Shown here in pieces: positions 8,349-17,332 of a stretch of DNA of 64,000 nucleotides. This DNA is from Amycolatopsis keratiniphila subsp. keratiniphila. GTDB lineage: Bacteria; Actinomycetota; Actinomycetes; Mycobacteriales; Pseudonocardiaceae. The stretch lies in NCBI RefSeq assembly GCF_001620365.2, contig NZ_LQMT02000052.1:32253-96252 (forward strand), given 5' to 3'. Numbering within the stretch: the stretch's first letter is position 1; each line of letters opens with the position of its first letter. The notes under the pieces were generated by a model. It was not told where the DNA came from, made no database searches, and was given only the letters and a program-made list of their open reading frames with translations. A program made the position numbers and the translations under genes.

Positions 8349-9244
8349 CGGGGGAAGAACTGATCCTGGGGATCGACTTCGGCGGGACGAAGGTCGCCAT
8401 CGGGCTGGCGGACAGAGCCGGGAGCCTGCTGGTCACCCGCAGGCTCGACACCGACGCGCAAGCGGGCGCGGAGCAGGTGGTGAGCCGGGCGCTCGCCGCG
8501 GCGCGGAAACTGCTCGCCGACGAAGGCGCCGCGGACCGGCTCGTCGCGATCGGCGTCGTCAGCCCGGGCATCGTGCTGGAAGACCGGATCCTGCTCGCGC
8601 CGAACGTGCCGGGCTGGGAGGAACTGCGGCTGCGGGAACTCGTCGCGGCCGAGTTCGAGGGCGTCCCGATCGAAGTGGGCACCGACGCCAAGGCGGCGGC
8701 GCTCGCGGAATGGCGATGGGGGGCACTGGCGGACACCGATCCGGCGGTGTTCCTCTCGCTGGGGACCGGGATCGCCGCGGCGGTCCTGGTCGGCGGCCGG
8801 CTGCTGACCGGCGCCAACGGCGCTGCGGGAGAGATCGGGTACAACCTCCTCTCGCCGCAGGACACCGACGGGTTCGCCGGCGGAGCGGCGCCGCTGGAGG
8901 AAGCCGTCGGTGGGCGTGGGCTGGGCGGCCGGGCGAGTGTGCTGCTCGGCCGCCCGGTAACCGCGGGTGAGCTGTTCGGCCTCGCCAGGGAGAACGCGCA
9001 GGCGAAGGAACTCGTCGGCGCGGCACTCGACGAACTGTCGATGCACGTCGCGAATCTCGCCATCGCGCTCGATCCGCAGCGCATCGCCGTCGGCGGGGGA
9101 CTGGTGCGCTCGGCCGACATCCTGCTGCCCGCCCTGCGCGAGCGGCTGGCGGGGGCCGTGCCGTTCCCGCCGGAACTGGTGTCGGCGAAATTCGACCAGG
9201 ACGCGTCCCTGCTGGGCGCGATCGCGATCGCGCTGGACGCGTAG
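8345..9244 (+). CDS. ROK family sugar kinase-like protein without the zinc cysteines
   Basis: A 299-aa ROK-fold ATPase. The N-terminal phosphate loop IGIDFGGTKVAIGL-type motif reads LGIDFGGTKVAI; the ATP/sugar region includes VSPGIV, TDAKAAALAEW, LSLGTGIAAAVLVGG and AAGEIGYN. The usual ROK zinc motif (CxCGxxGCxE) is absent: the equivalent stretch is FAGGAAPLEEAVGGRG. This makes a classical zinc-dependent glucokinase less certain. GTG 8345 overlaps the permease stop by 4 nt. A strong hairpin follows the gene. Confidence 0.82.
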   Translation: MTGEELILGIDFGGTKVAIGLADRAGSLLVTRRLDTDAQAGAEQVVSRALAAARKLLADEGAADRLVAIGVVSPGIVLEDRILLAPNVPGWEELRLRELVAAEFEGVPIEVGTDAKAAALAEWRWGALADTDPAVFLSLGTGIAAAVLVGGRLLTGANGAAGEIGYNLLSPQDTDGFAGGAAPLEEAVGGRGLGGRASVLLGRPVTAGELFGLARENAQAKELVGAALDELSMHVANLAIALDPQRIAVGGGLVRSADILLPALRERLAGAVPFPPELVSAKFDQDASLLGAIAIALDA

Positions 9245-9261
9245 CGAGATCACCGACCGAA

Positions 9262-9306
9262 GCCGCCGGGCCTCCGCTAGATCCGATCTAGCGAAGGTCC
9301 GGCGGC
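9262..9306 (+). terminator. Hairpin terminator after the permease/ROK operon
   Basis: Arms 9262-9282 and 9286-9306 pair over 21 bp with two mismatches around a 3-nt loop, followed by TTTC. It lies 18 bp after the ROK stop and before the next gene's ribosome site. Confidence 0.75.
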
Positions 9307-9345
9307 TTTCTCGCGCCTGAGGGGTGAGGCGAGAGGAGGTCGGTC

Positions 9346-9897
9346 ATGGACGTCAGTCCGCTGCGGGTCGCGGTGATCGTCGGCAGCACCCGCGAAGGGC
9401 GGGTGGGGGACTCCGTCGGCAAATGGTTCACCGGCCGGGCGGAACACCGGGAAGACCTCGTCATCGACGTGGTCGACCTGGTCGACTTCGACCTGCCCGC
9501 CGGGCTGCCGGAGCATCCGACGCCCGACATGAAGCGGTTCGCGCGGCTGGTCGACGAGGCGGAGGCGTTCGTCGTCGTCACCCCCGAGTACAACCGCAGT
9601 TTCCCGGCGTCGCTCAAGCAGGCGATCGACTGCGCCTACGACGAGTGGCGCGCGAAACCGGTCGGCTTCGTCTCCTACGGCTACCGCTCCCAGGGTCTCT
9701 ACGCCGTGGAGCAGCTGCGCACGATCTTCACCGAGCTGCACACGGTGACCATGCGCGACACCGTGGCCTTCAACCTCCTCGACGGCACCCTCGACTCCGA
9801 CGGGCAGGTACAGGCCGTGACCACCTTGCTCGACGCACTCGCCTGGTGGGGCCTCGCCCTGCGCGACGCGCGCGCCGCCCGTCCCTACGTCTGCTGA
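9346..9897 (+). CDS. NADPH-dependent FMN reductase family protein
   Basis: A 183-aa flavodoxin-fold protein. It opens with VAVIVGSTREGRVGDSVGKW, the FMN phosphate-binding loop (GSTRxGR) of NAD(P)H:FMN reductases, and has VTPEYNRSFPASLKQAID, the family's second signature. It probably reduces flavin or quinones in the cytoplasm. ATG 9346 is preceded by GAGGAGGT. It precedes the ABC exporter by 23 bp on the same strand, so may be co-transcribed with it. Confidence 0.88.
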   Translation: MDVSPLRVAVIVGSTREGRVGDSVGKWFTGRAEHREDLVIDVVDLVDFDLPAGLPEHPTPDMKRFARLVDEAEAFVVVTPEYNRSFPASLKQAIDCAYDEWRAKPVGFVSYGYRSQGLYAVEQLRTIFTELHTVTMRDTVAFNLLDGTLDSDGQVQAVTTLLDALAWWGLALRDARAARPYVC

Positions 9898-9920
9898 AAG
9901 CTTCTGAAAGGAAACGGAAA

Positions 9921-10901
9921 ATGAGTGAACTGGCCATCGAAGCCTCGGGGCTGGTCAAGGTGTTCGGCGAGAACCGGGCGGTCGACGGGATCGACCTGAA
10001 GGTCCCCGCCGGCACCGTGTACGGCGTCCTAGGGCCGAACGGCGCCGGCAAGACCACCGCGGTGAAGATGCTCGCGACCCTGCTCCGCCCCGACGGCGGT
10101 GAAGCGCGCATCTTCGGCAAGGACGTCGTCCGCGACGCCGACGCGGTCCGGTCCATGGTGAGCCTGACCGGGCAGTACGCCTCGGTCGACGAAGACCTGA
10201 CCGGCACCGAGAACCTGGTGCTGATCGGCAGGCTGACCGGGCACCGCAAACCGGCCGCCCGCGCACGGGCGGCGGAGCTGCTGGCGGCGTTCGGTCTCAC
10301 CGAGGCCGCGGGACGGCAGGTGAAGAACTACTCCGGCGGGATGCGGCGGCGGATCGACATCGCCGCGAGCATCCTCAACACCCCGGACGTGCTCTTCCTC
10401 GACGAACCGACGACCGGTCTCGATCCCCGCAGCCGCAACCAGGTCTGGGACATCGTGCGCGCGATCGTGAAGCACGGCACCACCGTCCTGTTGACCACGC
10501 AGTACCTCGACGAGGCCGACCAGCTGGCTTCACGGATCGCGGTCATCGACCGCGGCAAGGTGATCGCCGAAGGCACCAAGGGCCAGCTGAAGGCGTCGGT
10601 CGGGGCGGGTGCCGTCCACGTCCGCCTGCGCGAGGCGGACCAGCGGCCCGCGGCCGAGGCGCTGCTCGTCAGCCACCTGGAGGCGCAGGTGCTCCTGGAG
10701 CCGGACCCGGTCGCGCTCACCGCACGGCTCACGGGCGAAAGCACCGAGCAGGGTGCCGCCGAGCACGCCGCGCGCGCACTGTCCGAACTCGCCCGCGCCG
10801 GCATCGTCGTCGACACGTTCTCCCTCGGCCAGCCGAGCCTCGACGAGGTCTTCCTGGCCCTCACCGACCGCACCGCCACCCCCGAGGAGAGTGCAGCTTG
10901 A
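9921..10901 (+). CDS. DrrA-type ABC transporter ATP-binding protein
   Basis: A 326-aa ATPase of the daunorubicin-resistance (DrrA) class of exporters. Walker A GPNGAGKTT is at residues 38-46, signature YSGGMRRR, Walker B VLFLDEPTTGLDPRSR, and the family's C-terminal extension ends in QPSLDEVFLALTDR. It should energise export of a hydrophobic compound with the permease encoded at 11071. Start ATG 9921 follows GAAAGGAAACGG. The stop overlaps a TTG that opens a 58-codon ORF lying between this gene and its permease. Confidence 0.92.
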   Translation: MSELAIEASGLVKVFGENRAVDGIDLKVPAGTVYGVLGPNGAGKTTAVKMLATLLRPDGGEARIFGKDVVRDADAVRSMVSLTGQYASVDEDLTGTENLVLIGRLTGHRKPAARARAAELLAAFGLTEAAGRQVKNYSGGMRRRIDIAASILNTPDVLFLDEPTTGLDPRSRNQVWDIVRAIVKHGTTVLLTTQYLDEADQLASRIAVIDRGKVIAEGTKGQLKASVGAGAVHVRLREADQRPAAEALLVSHLEAQVLLEPDPVALTARLTGESTEQGAAEHAARALSELARAGIVVDTFSLGQPSLDEVFLALTDRTATPEESAA

Positions 10902-11074
10902 GCACGGAGTTCAAGCCGCCATTCGAATCTTCGGTGACCGAAGAGCGCGCGCCGGCCATGCCCCGCTATCGGGGCGGCAGGGCGCCTGGTCACTCGGACA
11001 GAACGCTCATTTCCTACGTGCGCCCTGGCGACCCGATCGCGGACGCGCGCAAGACAAAGGAGGGGACAGCTTGA
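10898..11074 (+). CDS. Possible 58-aa small protein between ABC ATPase and permease genes
   Basis: A TTG at 10898 overlaps the ATPase stop (TTGA), and the reading frame stays open for 58 codons to a TGA that again overlaps the TTG start of the permease (TTGA at 11071-11074). The peptide starts MSTEFKPPFESSVTEERAPA, is hydrophilic and Arg/Pro-rich, and has no membrane segment. About 77% of its codons end in G or C, lower than neighbours but still coding-like. The permease ribosome site AAAGGAGGGG lies inside it. The sequence AGCTTGAGCAC occurs at both junctions, so a duplication creating a false ORF is the main alternative. Confidence 0.45.
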   Translation: MSTEFKPPFESSVTEERAPAMPRYRGGRAPGHSDRTLISYVRPGDPIADARKTKEGTA

Positions 11075-11922
11075 GCACCACGGCAGTCAAAGACAACGAA
11101 CCGGTTCTCGCGGCACCGAAGGCGGAGGATCTCGCCGCCGTCCTGCTTTCGAAGAACCGCCCGCAGCGCCCCAGCGCGCTGTCGACATCGGTCACCTTCG
11201 GGTGGCGCGCGATGCTGAAGATCAAGCACGTGCCCGAGCAGCTGTTCGACGTCACGGCGTTCCCGATCATGATGACGCTGATGTTCACCTACCTGTTCGG
11301 CGGCGCGCTGTCCGATTCGCCGACGCAGTACCTGCAGTACCTGCTGCCGGGCATCATGGCGAGCAGCATCCTGATGATCACCATGTACACCGGGATCTCG
11401 GTCAACACCGACATCGAAAAGGGTGTCTTCGACCGGTTCCGCACGCTGCCGATCTGGCGGCCGTCGGCGATGGTCGGCTACCTGCTCGGCGACATGCTGC
11501 GCTACCTCATCGCCTCGCTGGTGATCCTCGGCGTCGGGCTGATCATGGGCTTCCGCCCCGCCGGTGGAGTCGGGGGCGTGGCCGCGGCGATCCTCCTGCT
11601 GCTGGCGTTCTCGTTCGCGTTCTCGTGGATCTGGACGATGTTCGGCCTGCTGCTGCGCAGCGAGAAGTCGGTGATGGGCGTCAGCATGATGGTGCTGTTC
11701 CCGCTGACCTTCCTCAGCAACATCTACGTCAATCCGGAGACGATGCCGGGCTGGTTGCAGGCCTTCGTCGACGTGAACCCGGTGACCCACGTGGTCGCGG
11801 CGGTCCGCTCGATGATGGACGGCAACTGGAACGGCGGCGAGATCAGCTGGGTGCTGATCGCCGGCGCGGTCATCCTCGCCATCTTCGGCACCTTGACGAT
11901 GCGGCTCTACAACCGCAAGTGA
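11071..11922 (+). CDS. DrrB-type ABC-2 permease
   Basis: A 283-aa integral membrane subunit of the ABC-2/DrrB type, with about six hydrophobic segments (for example FPIMMTLMFTYLFGGAL, LIASLVILGVGLIMGF, SWVLIAGAVILAIFGTL). The family motif LPGIMASSILMITMYTGISVNTDIEKGVFDRFRTLPI is clearly present in its usual place (about residues 90-125). Start TTG 11071 has a strong ribosome site AAAGGAGGGG at 11056-11065. Residues 1-50 are a soluble N-terminal tail. Together with the ATPase at 9921 it should form a drug or lipid exporter. A terminator follows. Confidence 0.92.
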   Translation: MSTTAVKDNEPVLAAPKAEDLAAVLLSKNRPQRPSALSTSVTFGWRAMLKIKHVPEQLFDVTAFPIMMTLMFTYLFGGALSDSPTQYLQYLLPGIMASSILMITMYTGISVNTDIEKGVFDRFRTLPIWRPSAMVGYLLGDMLRYLIASLVILGVGLIMGFRPAGGVGGVAAAILLLLAFSFAFSWIWTMFGLLLRSEKSVMGVSMMVLFPLTFLSNIYVNPETMPGWLQAFVDVNPVTHVVAAVRSMMDGNWNGGEISWVLIAGAVILAIFGTLTMRLYNRK

Positions 11923-11934
11923 AACCGGGGGTAG

Positions 11935-11970
11935 GTCCCCTGGCGGCTCACAGCCGCCAGGGGACTTTTT
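11935..11970. terminator. Intrinsic terminator between convergent genes
   Basis: A perfect 14-bp stem (11935-11948 with 11952-11965), GTCCCCTGGCGGCT with loop CAC, is followed by TTTTT at 11966-11970. It ends the exporter operon. The opposite-strand regulator gene stops inside it at 11948, so it could serve both directions, though the minus-strand side lacks a U-tract. Confidence 0.88.
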
Positions 11971-14900
11971 CCTCGGGTGCGTAACGGCACGACGAACCGG
12001 TGGTGACCGACGCGCGCAGATGCGCGGCCAGTGCCGGATGCTGCTCGTCGAGTTTGCGCAGGGTGTCCCGGATGCGGGCGGTCACCGTCTTGCGGGCGCG
12101 TTCGGCCTCGTCGCCGAGCCGCCGGGTGCGGCCGCCGAGCCCGGCCGCGGACCGCAGTTCGGCCAGCAGGGCGTCCCGTTCCCGGTCCAGCGCCGCGGCG
12201 TGCGCGTCCTGGCCCAGCCCGGTCGCGGTGTCGATCAGTTCGTCGAGTTCGTCCAGCCGCGCGCGGTACCGGGCCTTCGCCTCGTCGTCGAGGACGGCGT
12301 CCCCGCCGAGACTCTTCGCGGCGACGACCACCTCGCCTCCCTTCGGATCGAGCAAGCGGACGGCCGCCACCTCCGAACCCGGCCTGCCGAGCAGGAAATG
12401 CAGATCCCGCAGGCCTTTCGAGTCCGGAAGGTGGGCGGTGACGCCGTCGAAGCGCAAGGTCCACACGGCTTCGTCGCGGCGGAACTCGGCCGTCGGCGCC
12501 GCCGGGGTCCGCGCGCCCTCCCGCGCCCGCGTCACCCTGGCCACGACCTGTCGCATACCGAGCGCGGTGGCTTCTCTGTCCACTTCGGACAGCAGGGTCA
12601 CCGCGGCCGTCGTGTCGCCGTCGAGGTTACGGCCGAGGAGGGCGATCCCCAGCCAGGACTTGGCTTCGGTCGCCCAGACCGTCGCCCGGAGACGATCCGC
12701 GGAGAGCACGGCACCGCGCAGCCGGTCCACCGCTTCGTTCCACCGTTCCTGCGCGAGATCGAGCCTGCCGAGCCAGAGGTCGACCGGGCCGGAGATTTCG
12801 CAGCCGTACAGGGAAACCAGCCACTCCCCGCTGGACGGAGCGAGGAGCGCGCGGGCCGCTTCACAGCGTTCGGGATCGCGTGAGACCGCCGCCGTATGCG
12901 CTTGACAGCGCAACCACAACGCTTCCAGGTCACGCGGGTACGGTTTCGCGTCGGCGGCGAGATCGGTGAGCCGGAGGGCCTCCCCGACGTCTTCGCGCTG
13001 GGCCGCGGTGATCGCCTCCATCATCCGGCCGTAGGCGTACCCGCCGCGGGAGATTTCGCGGTGCAACCCGGCGAGCTCGTCGAACCGTCCCTCCAGGCAC
13101 CACCGGGCCCACTGCTGCAACTGGCTCAGGTCACCGAAATGGGGATGCTCGTCTCCTGCGTGGCACGACACCACCTGCTGGATGAACGCCTCGGCTTCGG
13201 AGAACCGGCCCTGGAGCGTGGCGATGATGCTCTGGTCGATCCGGGACGCCAGCTGCGAACTCGGCGCCCTCCCGGTAGCCGCCAGGGCCAGGAACTCCTG
13301 GTATTGCTCGAAATACCGGGGATCGCCCTGTTCGAGCAGCGCCACCCACTTGAACGACGCCGCGTAGTGCTCCAATTCCGGGTTCGAGGTGCGGCGGCCG
13401 ACGAGGACCAGTTCGTCGGTGAGCCGCTCGCGTTCCGCGGCGCTGCCCGGCCCCCAGATCGCGTCGTGCCGGGCCCACAGACCGAACAACAGGGCGGAAT
13501 CGTCCTGATCGTCGCGGGCGGTGATCATGATGTGCGCGGTCAGTTCCTGAGTCATCTCCTCGACGGTGACGTCCCGGCCGGGCTCGCGGACGCACAGCCG
13601 TCCGTGCGCTTCGGTGAGCACCTTGGCCGTCTCGTCGACCCGCAGGCCTTTGTGATCGGCGCGGACCAGGGTCAACGCGAGCCGGGCGAGGAGATCGTCG
13701 TCGTCGAGTTCACGGATGAGCACCGCGACGTCGTCGAGGACCTGCCTGCCCTCCTCCGTTTCCTGGTGGCGGGTCAGGTGCGCGCCCAGTTCGAGCGCGA
13801 TGACCGCCTGCCGCCGCCGGTCTTCGACGATCTCCATCGCCCGCCGGTAGTGCGTGGTCGTCTCCTCGATCGCCATCCGGCCGGTCGCGTCGATCGCGGC
13901 GGCGAGCAGCAGGTCGACGGCCTCGTCCGGATCGAGTTCCCGGCCCGCGAGCAGCGCGTGCCGGGCCATGTCCGCGGGGAAGAGCCGGTCCGGCGACGAC
14001 GGCGTCTCGCGGGCGGCCGCGACGACCGCGGCGTGGTGCTTGCGGCGGTCCGGTTCGGACAGGCTCGCGTACAGCGTCTCGCGGACGAGGTCGTGGGCGA
14101 AAGCGAACCGGCCCTGCCCGTGTACCACGACCAGCCGCGCCGCGACGGCCTGGTCGAGCAGCCGGTCCACCTGGGGCACGGGTGCCGACGCCACCCCCGC
14201 GAGCAGACGGCGGTGGAACTCCCTGCCGAGCACGGACGCGGTGGTCAGCAGAGCGAGGACCGGCTGGGGGAGCAGGGAAAGCCGCCTCTGCAGGGCGTCG
14301 GCCACGCCGGGGGCGATGGTCTCGGCGGAACCGCCGCTGTGCCACAGCCGCGCCGTCTGCTCGACGAAGAACGGATTCCCGCCGGTGCGGCGGTGGACCT
14401 CGGCGACCAGTGCCTCGTCGGGCTCCGCGCCCGCCGTCCTGGCCATGAGCGTGCCGACCTCGTCCGGTTCGAGGCCGGTGAGAGTGACCGAAGTGGCCTT
14501 CGCGAGCAACGGCAGCATGAGTGAGCGAAGCGGATGGTCGGTCGCTTCGACCTCGACATCCCGGTACGTGCCGATCAGCAGCAGCCGTTCGAACCAGGTG
14601 TGCTGGGCGGCGAACTCCAGCAGCCGCAGCGACGCGGCATCGGCCCAGTGCAGGTCGTCGAGCACCACGACGACCGGCTGGTCCTGTGAAGCGGCCACCA
14701 GCACACTCGTCACCGCGTCGTACAACCGGAACCCGTCCGCCGCGCCGTCGCCGCGCGCCTCGCCGAGCAGGACGTCCAACGCGCTGTCGGCCATCGCGGC
14801 CCAGCAGCGCTCGCCGACCGCGCGCCGCAGCCCGCGGACCACCTGCGTCCACGGCCAGTAGCCCGGAGAGCTCGCCGAGTCCCAGCAGGATCCGTTGAGC

Positions 14901-15073
14901 ACGAGGGCGCCGAGCCGTTTCGCTTCCTCGGCGGCGCCGGTGACGAGCGTGGTCTTGCCGATTCCGGCCTCTCCGGTGACCAGCACCAGCCCGCCGTGGC
15001 TTTCGGTGGCGCGGGCGATCTCCGCGCGGAGCACTCCCGCGGGATGGTCACGTCCGATGAGCGCGGCTGACAT
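11948..15073 (-). CDS. Large AAA ATPase/TPR regulator without LuxR helix-turn-helix
   Basis: A 1041-aa STAND-like protein. Residues 1-300 form an ATPase with Walker A GEAGIGKTT (34-42), Walker B VVVVLDDLHWAD, and a sensor-like LLLIGTYRDVE, as in large LuxR/MalT-type regulators. The middle (about 300-800) is helical and TPR-like. The C-terminus does not end in a LuxR DNA-binding domain: it has WTLRFDGVTAHLPDSKGLRD, then a coiled Arg/Glu-rich segment and ERARKTVTARIRDTLRKL followed by HLRASVTTGSSCRY. I have seen this tail in actinobacterial AAA/TPR proteins, but its function is unknown to me. ATG 15073 begins the ATPase module. It may regulate neighbouring genes, but nothing in the sequence fixes the target. 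Confidence 0.82.
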   Translation of the reverse strand: MSAALIGRDHPAGVLRAEIARATESHGGLVLVTGEAGIGKTTLVTGAAEEAKRLGALVLNGSCWDSASSPGYWPWTQVVRGLRRAVGERCWAAMADSALDVLLGEARGDGAADGFRLYDAVTSVLVAASQDQPVVVVLDDLHWADAASLRLLEFAAQHTWFERLLLIGTYRDVEVEATDHPLRSLMLPLLAKATSVTLTGLEPDEVGTLMARTAGAEPDEALVAEVHRRTGGNPFFVEQTARLWHSGGSAETIAPGVADALQRRLSLLPQPVLALLTTASVLGREFHRRLLAGVASAPVPQVDRLLDQAVAARLVVVHGQGRFAFAHDLVRETLYASLSEPDRRKHHAAVVAAARETPSSPDRLFPADMARHALLAGRELDPDEAVDLLLAAAIDATGRMAIEETTTHYRRAMEIVEDRRRQAVIALELGAHLTRHQETEEGRQVLDDVAVLIRELDDDDLLARLALTLVRADHKGLRVDETAKVLTEAHGRLCVREPGRDVTVEEMTQELTAHIMITARDDQDDSALLFGLWARHDAIWGPGSAAERERLTDELVLVGRRTSNPELEHYAASFKWVALLEQGDPRYFEQYQEFLALAATGRAPSSQLASRIDQSIIATLQGRFSEAEAFIQQVVSCHAGDEHPHFGDLSQLQQWARWCLEGRFDELAGLHREISRGGYAYGRMMEAITAAQREDVGEALRLTDLAADAKPYPRDLEALWLRCQAHTAAVSRDPERCEAARALLAPSSGEWLVSLYGCEISGPVDLWLGRLDLAQERWNEAVDRLRGAVLSADRLRATVWATEAKSWLGIALLGRNLDGDTTAAVTLLSEVDREATALGMRQVVARVTRAREGARTPAAPTAEFRRDEAVWTLRFDGVTAHLPDSKGLRDLHFLLGRPGSEVAAVRLLDPKGGEVVVAAKSLGGDAVLDDEAKARYRARLDELDELIDTATGLGQDAHAAALDRERDALLAELRSAAGLGGRTRRLGDEAERARKTVTARIRDTLRKLDEQHPALAAHLRASVTTGSSCRYAPEEKVPWRL

Positions 15074-15329
15074 GTCCGAATCCTCCCAGTAGGGTCCGAC
15101 AATCTCACGACGCGCGCCCGCTGTCAGGCGTTACCCCCGGTCCGCGGTGACCGAGGGTGACCGACGTCTCCCGGTCTCCGGGAACCTTTGACGGGGAAGA
15201 ACCGACTTTCTGGACGTGAGTAATCGAGTGGGACGGCGGGTGAACAGCCGTCGAAATTCCTGCCCTGACGGGCGGCGGCGGCCTGTTGTGCCAGGTCACG
15301 TGATCGCGGGCTGGAGTAGGGTGCAAAGT

Positions 15330-16604
15330 ATGGGGAGCATTCGCTCGCGCGTGCTGGCTTGGATCGGCCGCCGTTACCTCGCGCGTCAGCAGAAGAACGG
15401 TTTCGACCTGTCCAAGATGTCGATCATCCCGGACAACGCGCTGCTGCCGCTCAAGCGCGACGGTCTCGACCCGGTGGCCGAGCTGGGCCGGATCCGCGCG
15501 GCGGAGCCGATCAGCAAGCTCGACCTGCCGTTCGGGATGAACGGCTGGCTGGTCACCGGCTACGACGAGGCCAAGGCCGTGCTTGGCAAGGTCGGCGAGT
15601 TCAGCAGCGACTTCACGAACCTGGTCGGGAACGCCGGCGTGACCGAGGACCAGAACCCGGGCGGGCTCGGGTTCGCCGATCCGCCGGTGCACACCCGGCT
15701 GCGGCGGCTGCTCACGCCGGAATTCACCATGCGGCGGCTCTCGCGCCTGACGCCGCGGATCGACGAGATCGTCGCCGAGCAGCTCGACGCGATGGAGAAG
15801 GCGGACGGCCCCGTCGATCTGTGGGAGGCCTTCGCGCTGCCGATCCCGTCGCTGACGATCTGTGAACTGCTGGGCGTCCCGTACGAGGATCGCGACGACT
15901 TCCAGCGGCTGAGCACCGCGCGGTTCGACCTCTTCGGCGGCGCGGGGGCGTCACTCGGCGCGATGACCGAGTCACTGTCCTATCTGGACGAGATCGTCAA
16001 GAAGCAGCGCGAGCAGCCGGGCGACGGCCTGCTCGGCATGCTCATCAAGGAGCACGGCGACGAGATCGACGACCGCGAGCTGGCGGGCCTCGCCGACGGC
16101 GTGCTCACCGGTGGACTGGAGACCACGGCGAGCATGCTCGCGCTCGGCGCGCTCGTGCTGCTCAAGGATCGCGAGCTGTTCGAGACCGTCCGCGGTGACG
16201 ACGAGGCCGTCCACAAGTTCGTCGAGGAACTCCTGCGGTACCTGACCGTGGTGCAGATGGCCTTCCCCCGGTTCGCCAAGGAGGACATGGAGATCGCCGG
16301 CGTCCGGATCGCGAAGGGCGACATCGTGTTGGTGTCGCTCAGCGTCGCGAACCGCGACGGCGTCCTCGGCGAGGACATGGAGAAGTTCGACGCGACCCGT
16401 GAGCCGACGTCGCATCTCGCCTTCGGCTGGGGCATCCACCGCTGCATCGGTGCCGAACTGGCCAGGATGGAACTGCGCACGGCGTATCCCGCGCTGGTCC
16501 GCCGGTTCCCGGAGATGCGGCTGGCGGTCGAACCGGAAGAGGTCGGCTTCCGGAAGGTTTCCATCGTCTACGGCGTCGACGCGCTGCCCGTGCTGCTGGA
16601 CTGA
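15330..16604 (+). CDS. Cytochrome P450
   Basis: A 424-aa soluble bacterial P450 monooxygenase. The heme loop FGWGIHRCIG places the thiolate ligand at Cys372; the I-helix has GGLETTAS (Glu-Thr pair for oxygen activation), the K-helix ELLRYL supplies ExxR, and LGFADPPVHTRLRRLL is the usual C-helix heme-propionate region. ATG 15330 is 7 nt after a TAGGGT box at 15317-15322, which fits a leaderless transcript; in-frame GTG 15321 and longer starts are less likely. No ferredoxin or ferredoxin reductase gene is adjacent. The substrate is unknown. Confidence 0.92.
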   Translation: MGSIRSRVLAWIGRRYLARQQKNGFDLSKMSIIPDNALLPLKRDGLDPVAELGRIRAAEPISKLDLPFGMNGWLVTGYDEAKAVLGKVGEFSSDFTNLVGNAGVTEDQNPGGLGFADPPVHTRLRRLLTPEFTMRRLSRLTPRIDEIVAEQLDAMEKADGPVDLWEAFALPIPSLTICELLGVPYEDRDDFQRLSTARFDLFGGAGASLGAMTESLSYLDEIVKKQREQPGDGLLGMLIKEHGDEIDDRELAGLADGVLTGGLETTASMLALGALVLLKDRELFETVRGDDEAVHKFVEELLRYLTVVQMAFPRFAKEDMEIAGVRIAKGDIVLVSLSVANRDGVLGEDMEKFDATREPTSHLAFGWGIHRCIGAELARMELRTAYPALVRRFPEMRLAVEPEEVGFRKVSIVYGVDALPVLLD

Positions 16605-16607
16605 TCC

Positions 16608-17234
16608 TCAGGCGACTCCTCTCGGGCGGAACTGGATGCTGATCCTCGGCCCGACCGGTTTGGCCGTCTTGGGGACGGCGTGTTCCCAGGTGCGCTGGCA
16701 GCTGCCGCCCATGACGATCAGGTCACCGTGGCCGAGGGCGTGGCGGACCGTCTCGCCTCCGCCACGCGGGCGCAGCGCCAGCTGCCGGGCGGCACCGACC
16801 GAGACGATCGCGACCATGGTGTCCTCGGTGCGGGAGCGGCCGGTGTCGTCGCCGTGCCAGGCGACACTGTCGCGACCGTCCCGGTAGAAGCACAGACCGG
16901 AGGTCACGAACGGCTCGCCGAGCTCTTGCGCGTAGTGCGCCGAAAGTGCCTCCCGTGCCTCCGTGAGGATCGGGTGGGGGAGCGGCATGCCTTCGCGGTA
17001 GTAGCTCAGCAGCCGGGGAACGGCGACGACACGGTCGTACATCTGCCGTCGTTCGGCGTGCCACGGCACGTCTTCGGCGAGCCGGGTGAACAGCTCGTCG
17101 GCGCCGGTGAGCCAGCCGGGCAGCACGTCGATCCAGGCGCCGCGGGTCAGCTCGGTGCGCCGGAGCCCATCCAGCGAGCCGAGCCCGAGCACCGCGCACT
17201 CGTCGAACAGCGAGGCTTGAAGGGCGGGGGTCAT
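16608..17234 (-). CDS. AlkB-like 2-oxoglutarate/Fe(II) dioxygenase
   Basis: A 208-aa AlkB-family protein, expected to remove alkyl lesions from nucleic acid bases by oxidative dealkylation. Iron ligands are seen in WHGDD (His, Asp) and WEHAVPK (His), and the 2-oxoglutarate-binding arginines in RISIQFRPR near the C-terminus. MVAIVSVGAARQLALRPR is the jelly-roll core. Its stop is 3 bp from the convergent P450 stop. On the minus strand TAGGTT (17248-17243) lies 8 nt before the ATG, suggesting a leaderless or very short-leader mRNA. No ada- or ogt-like partner is adjacent. Confidence 0.88.
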   Translation of the reverse strand: MTPALQASLFDECAVLGLGSLDGLRRTELTRGAWIDVLPGWLTGADELFTRLAEDVPWHAERRQMYDRVVAVPRLLSYYREGMPLPHPILTEAREALSAHYAQELGEPFVTSGLCFYRDGRDSVAWHGDDTGRSRTEDTMVAIVSVGAARQLALRPRGGGETVRHALGHGDLIVMGGSCQRTWEHAVPKTAKPVGPRISIQFRPRGVA

Positions 17235-17332
17235 GGCATCCGAACCTACCCCGGTTCCGATCGTTTGTCGAACGGGTGTTCGAGTGGGTAAATGACCTGC
17301 TTCTGTCGGTGCGGTCGGGCACGATGGTCGGC

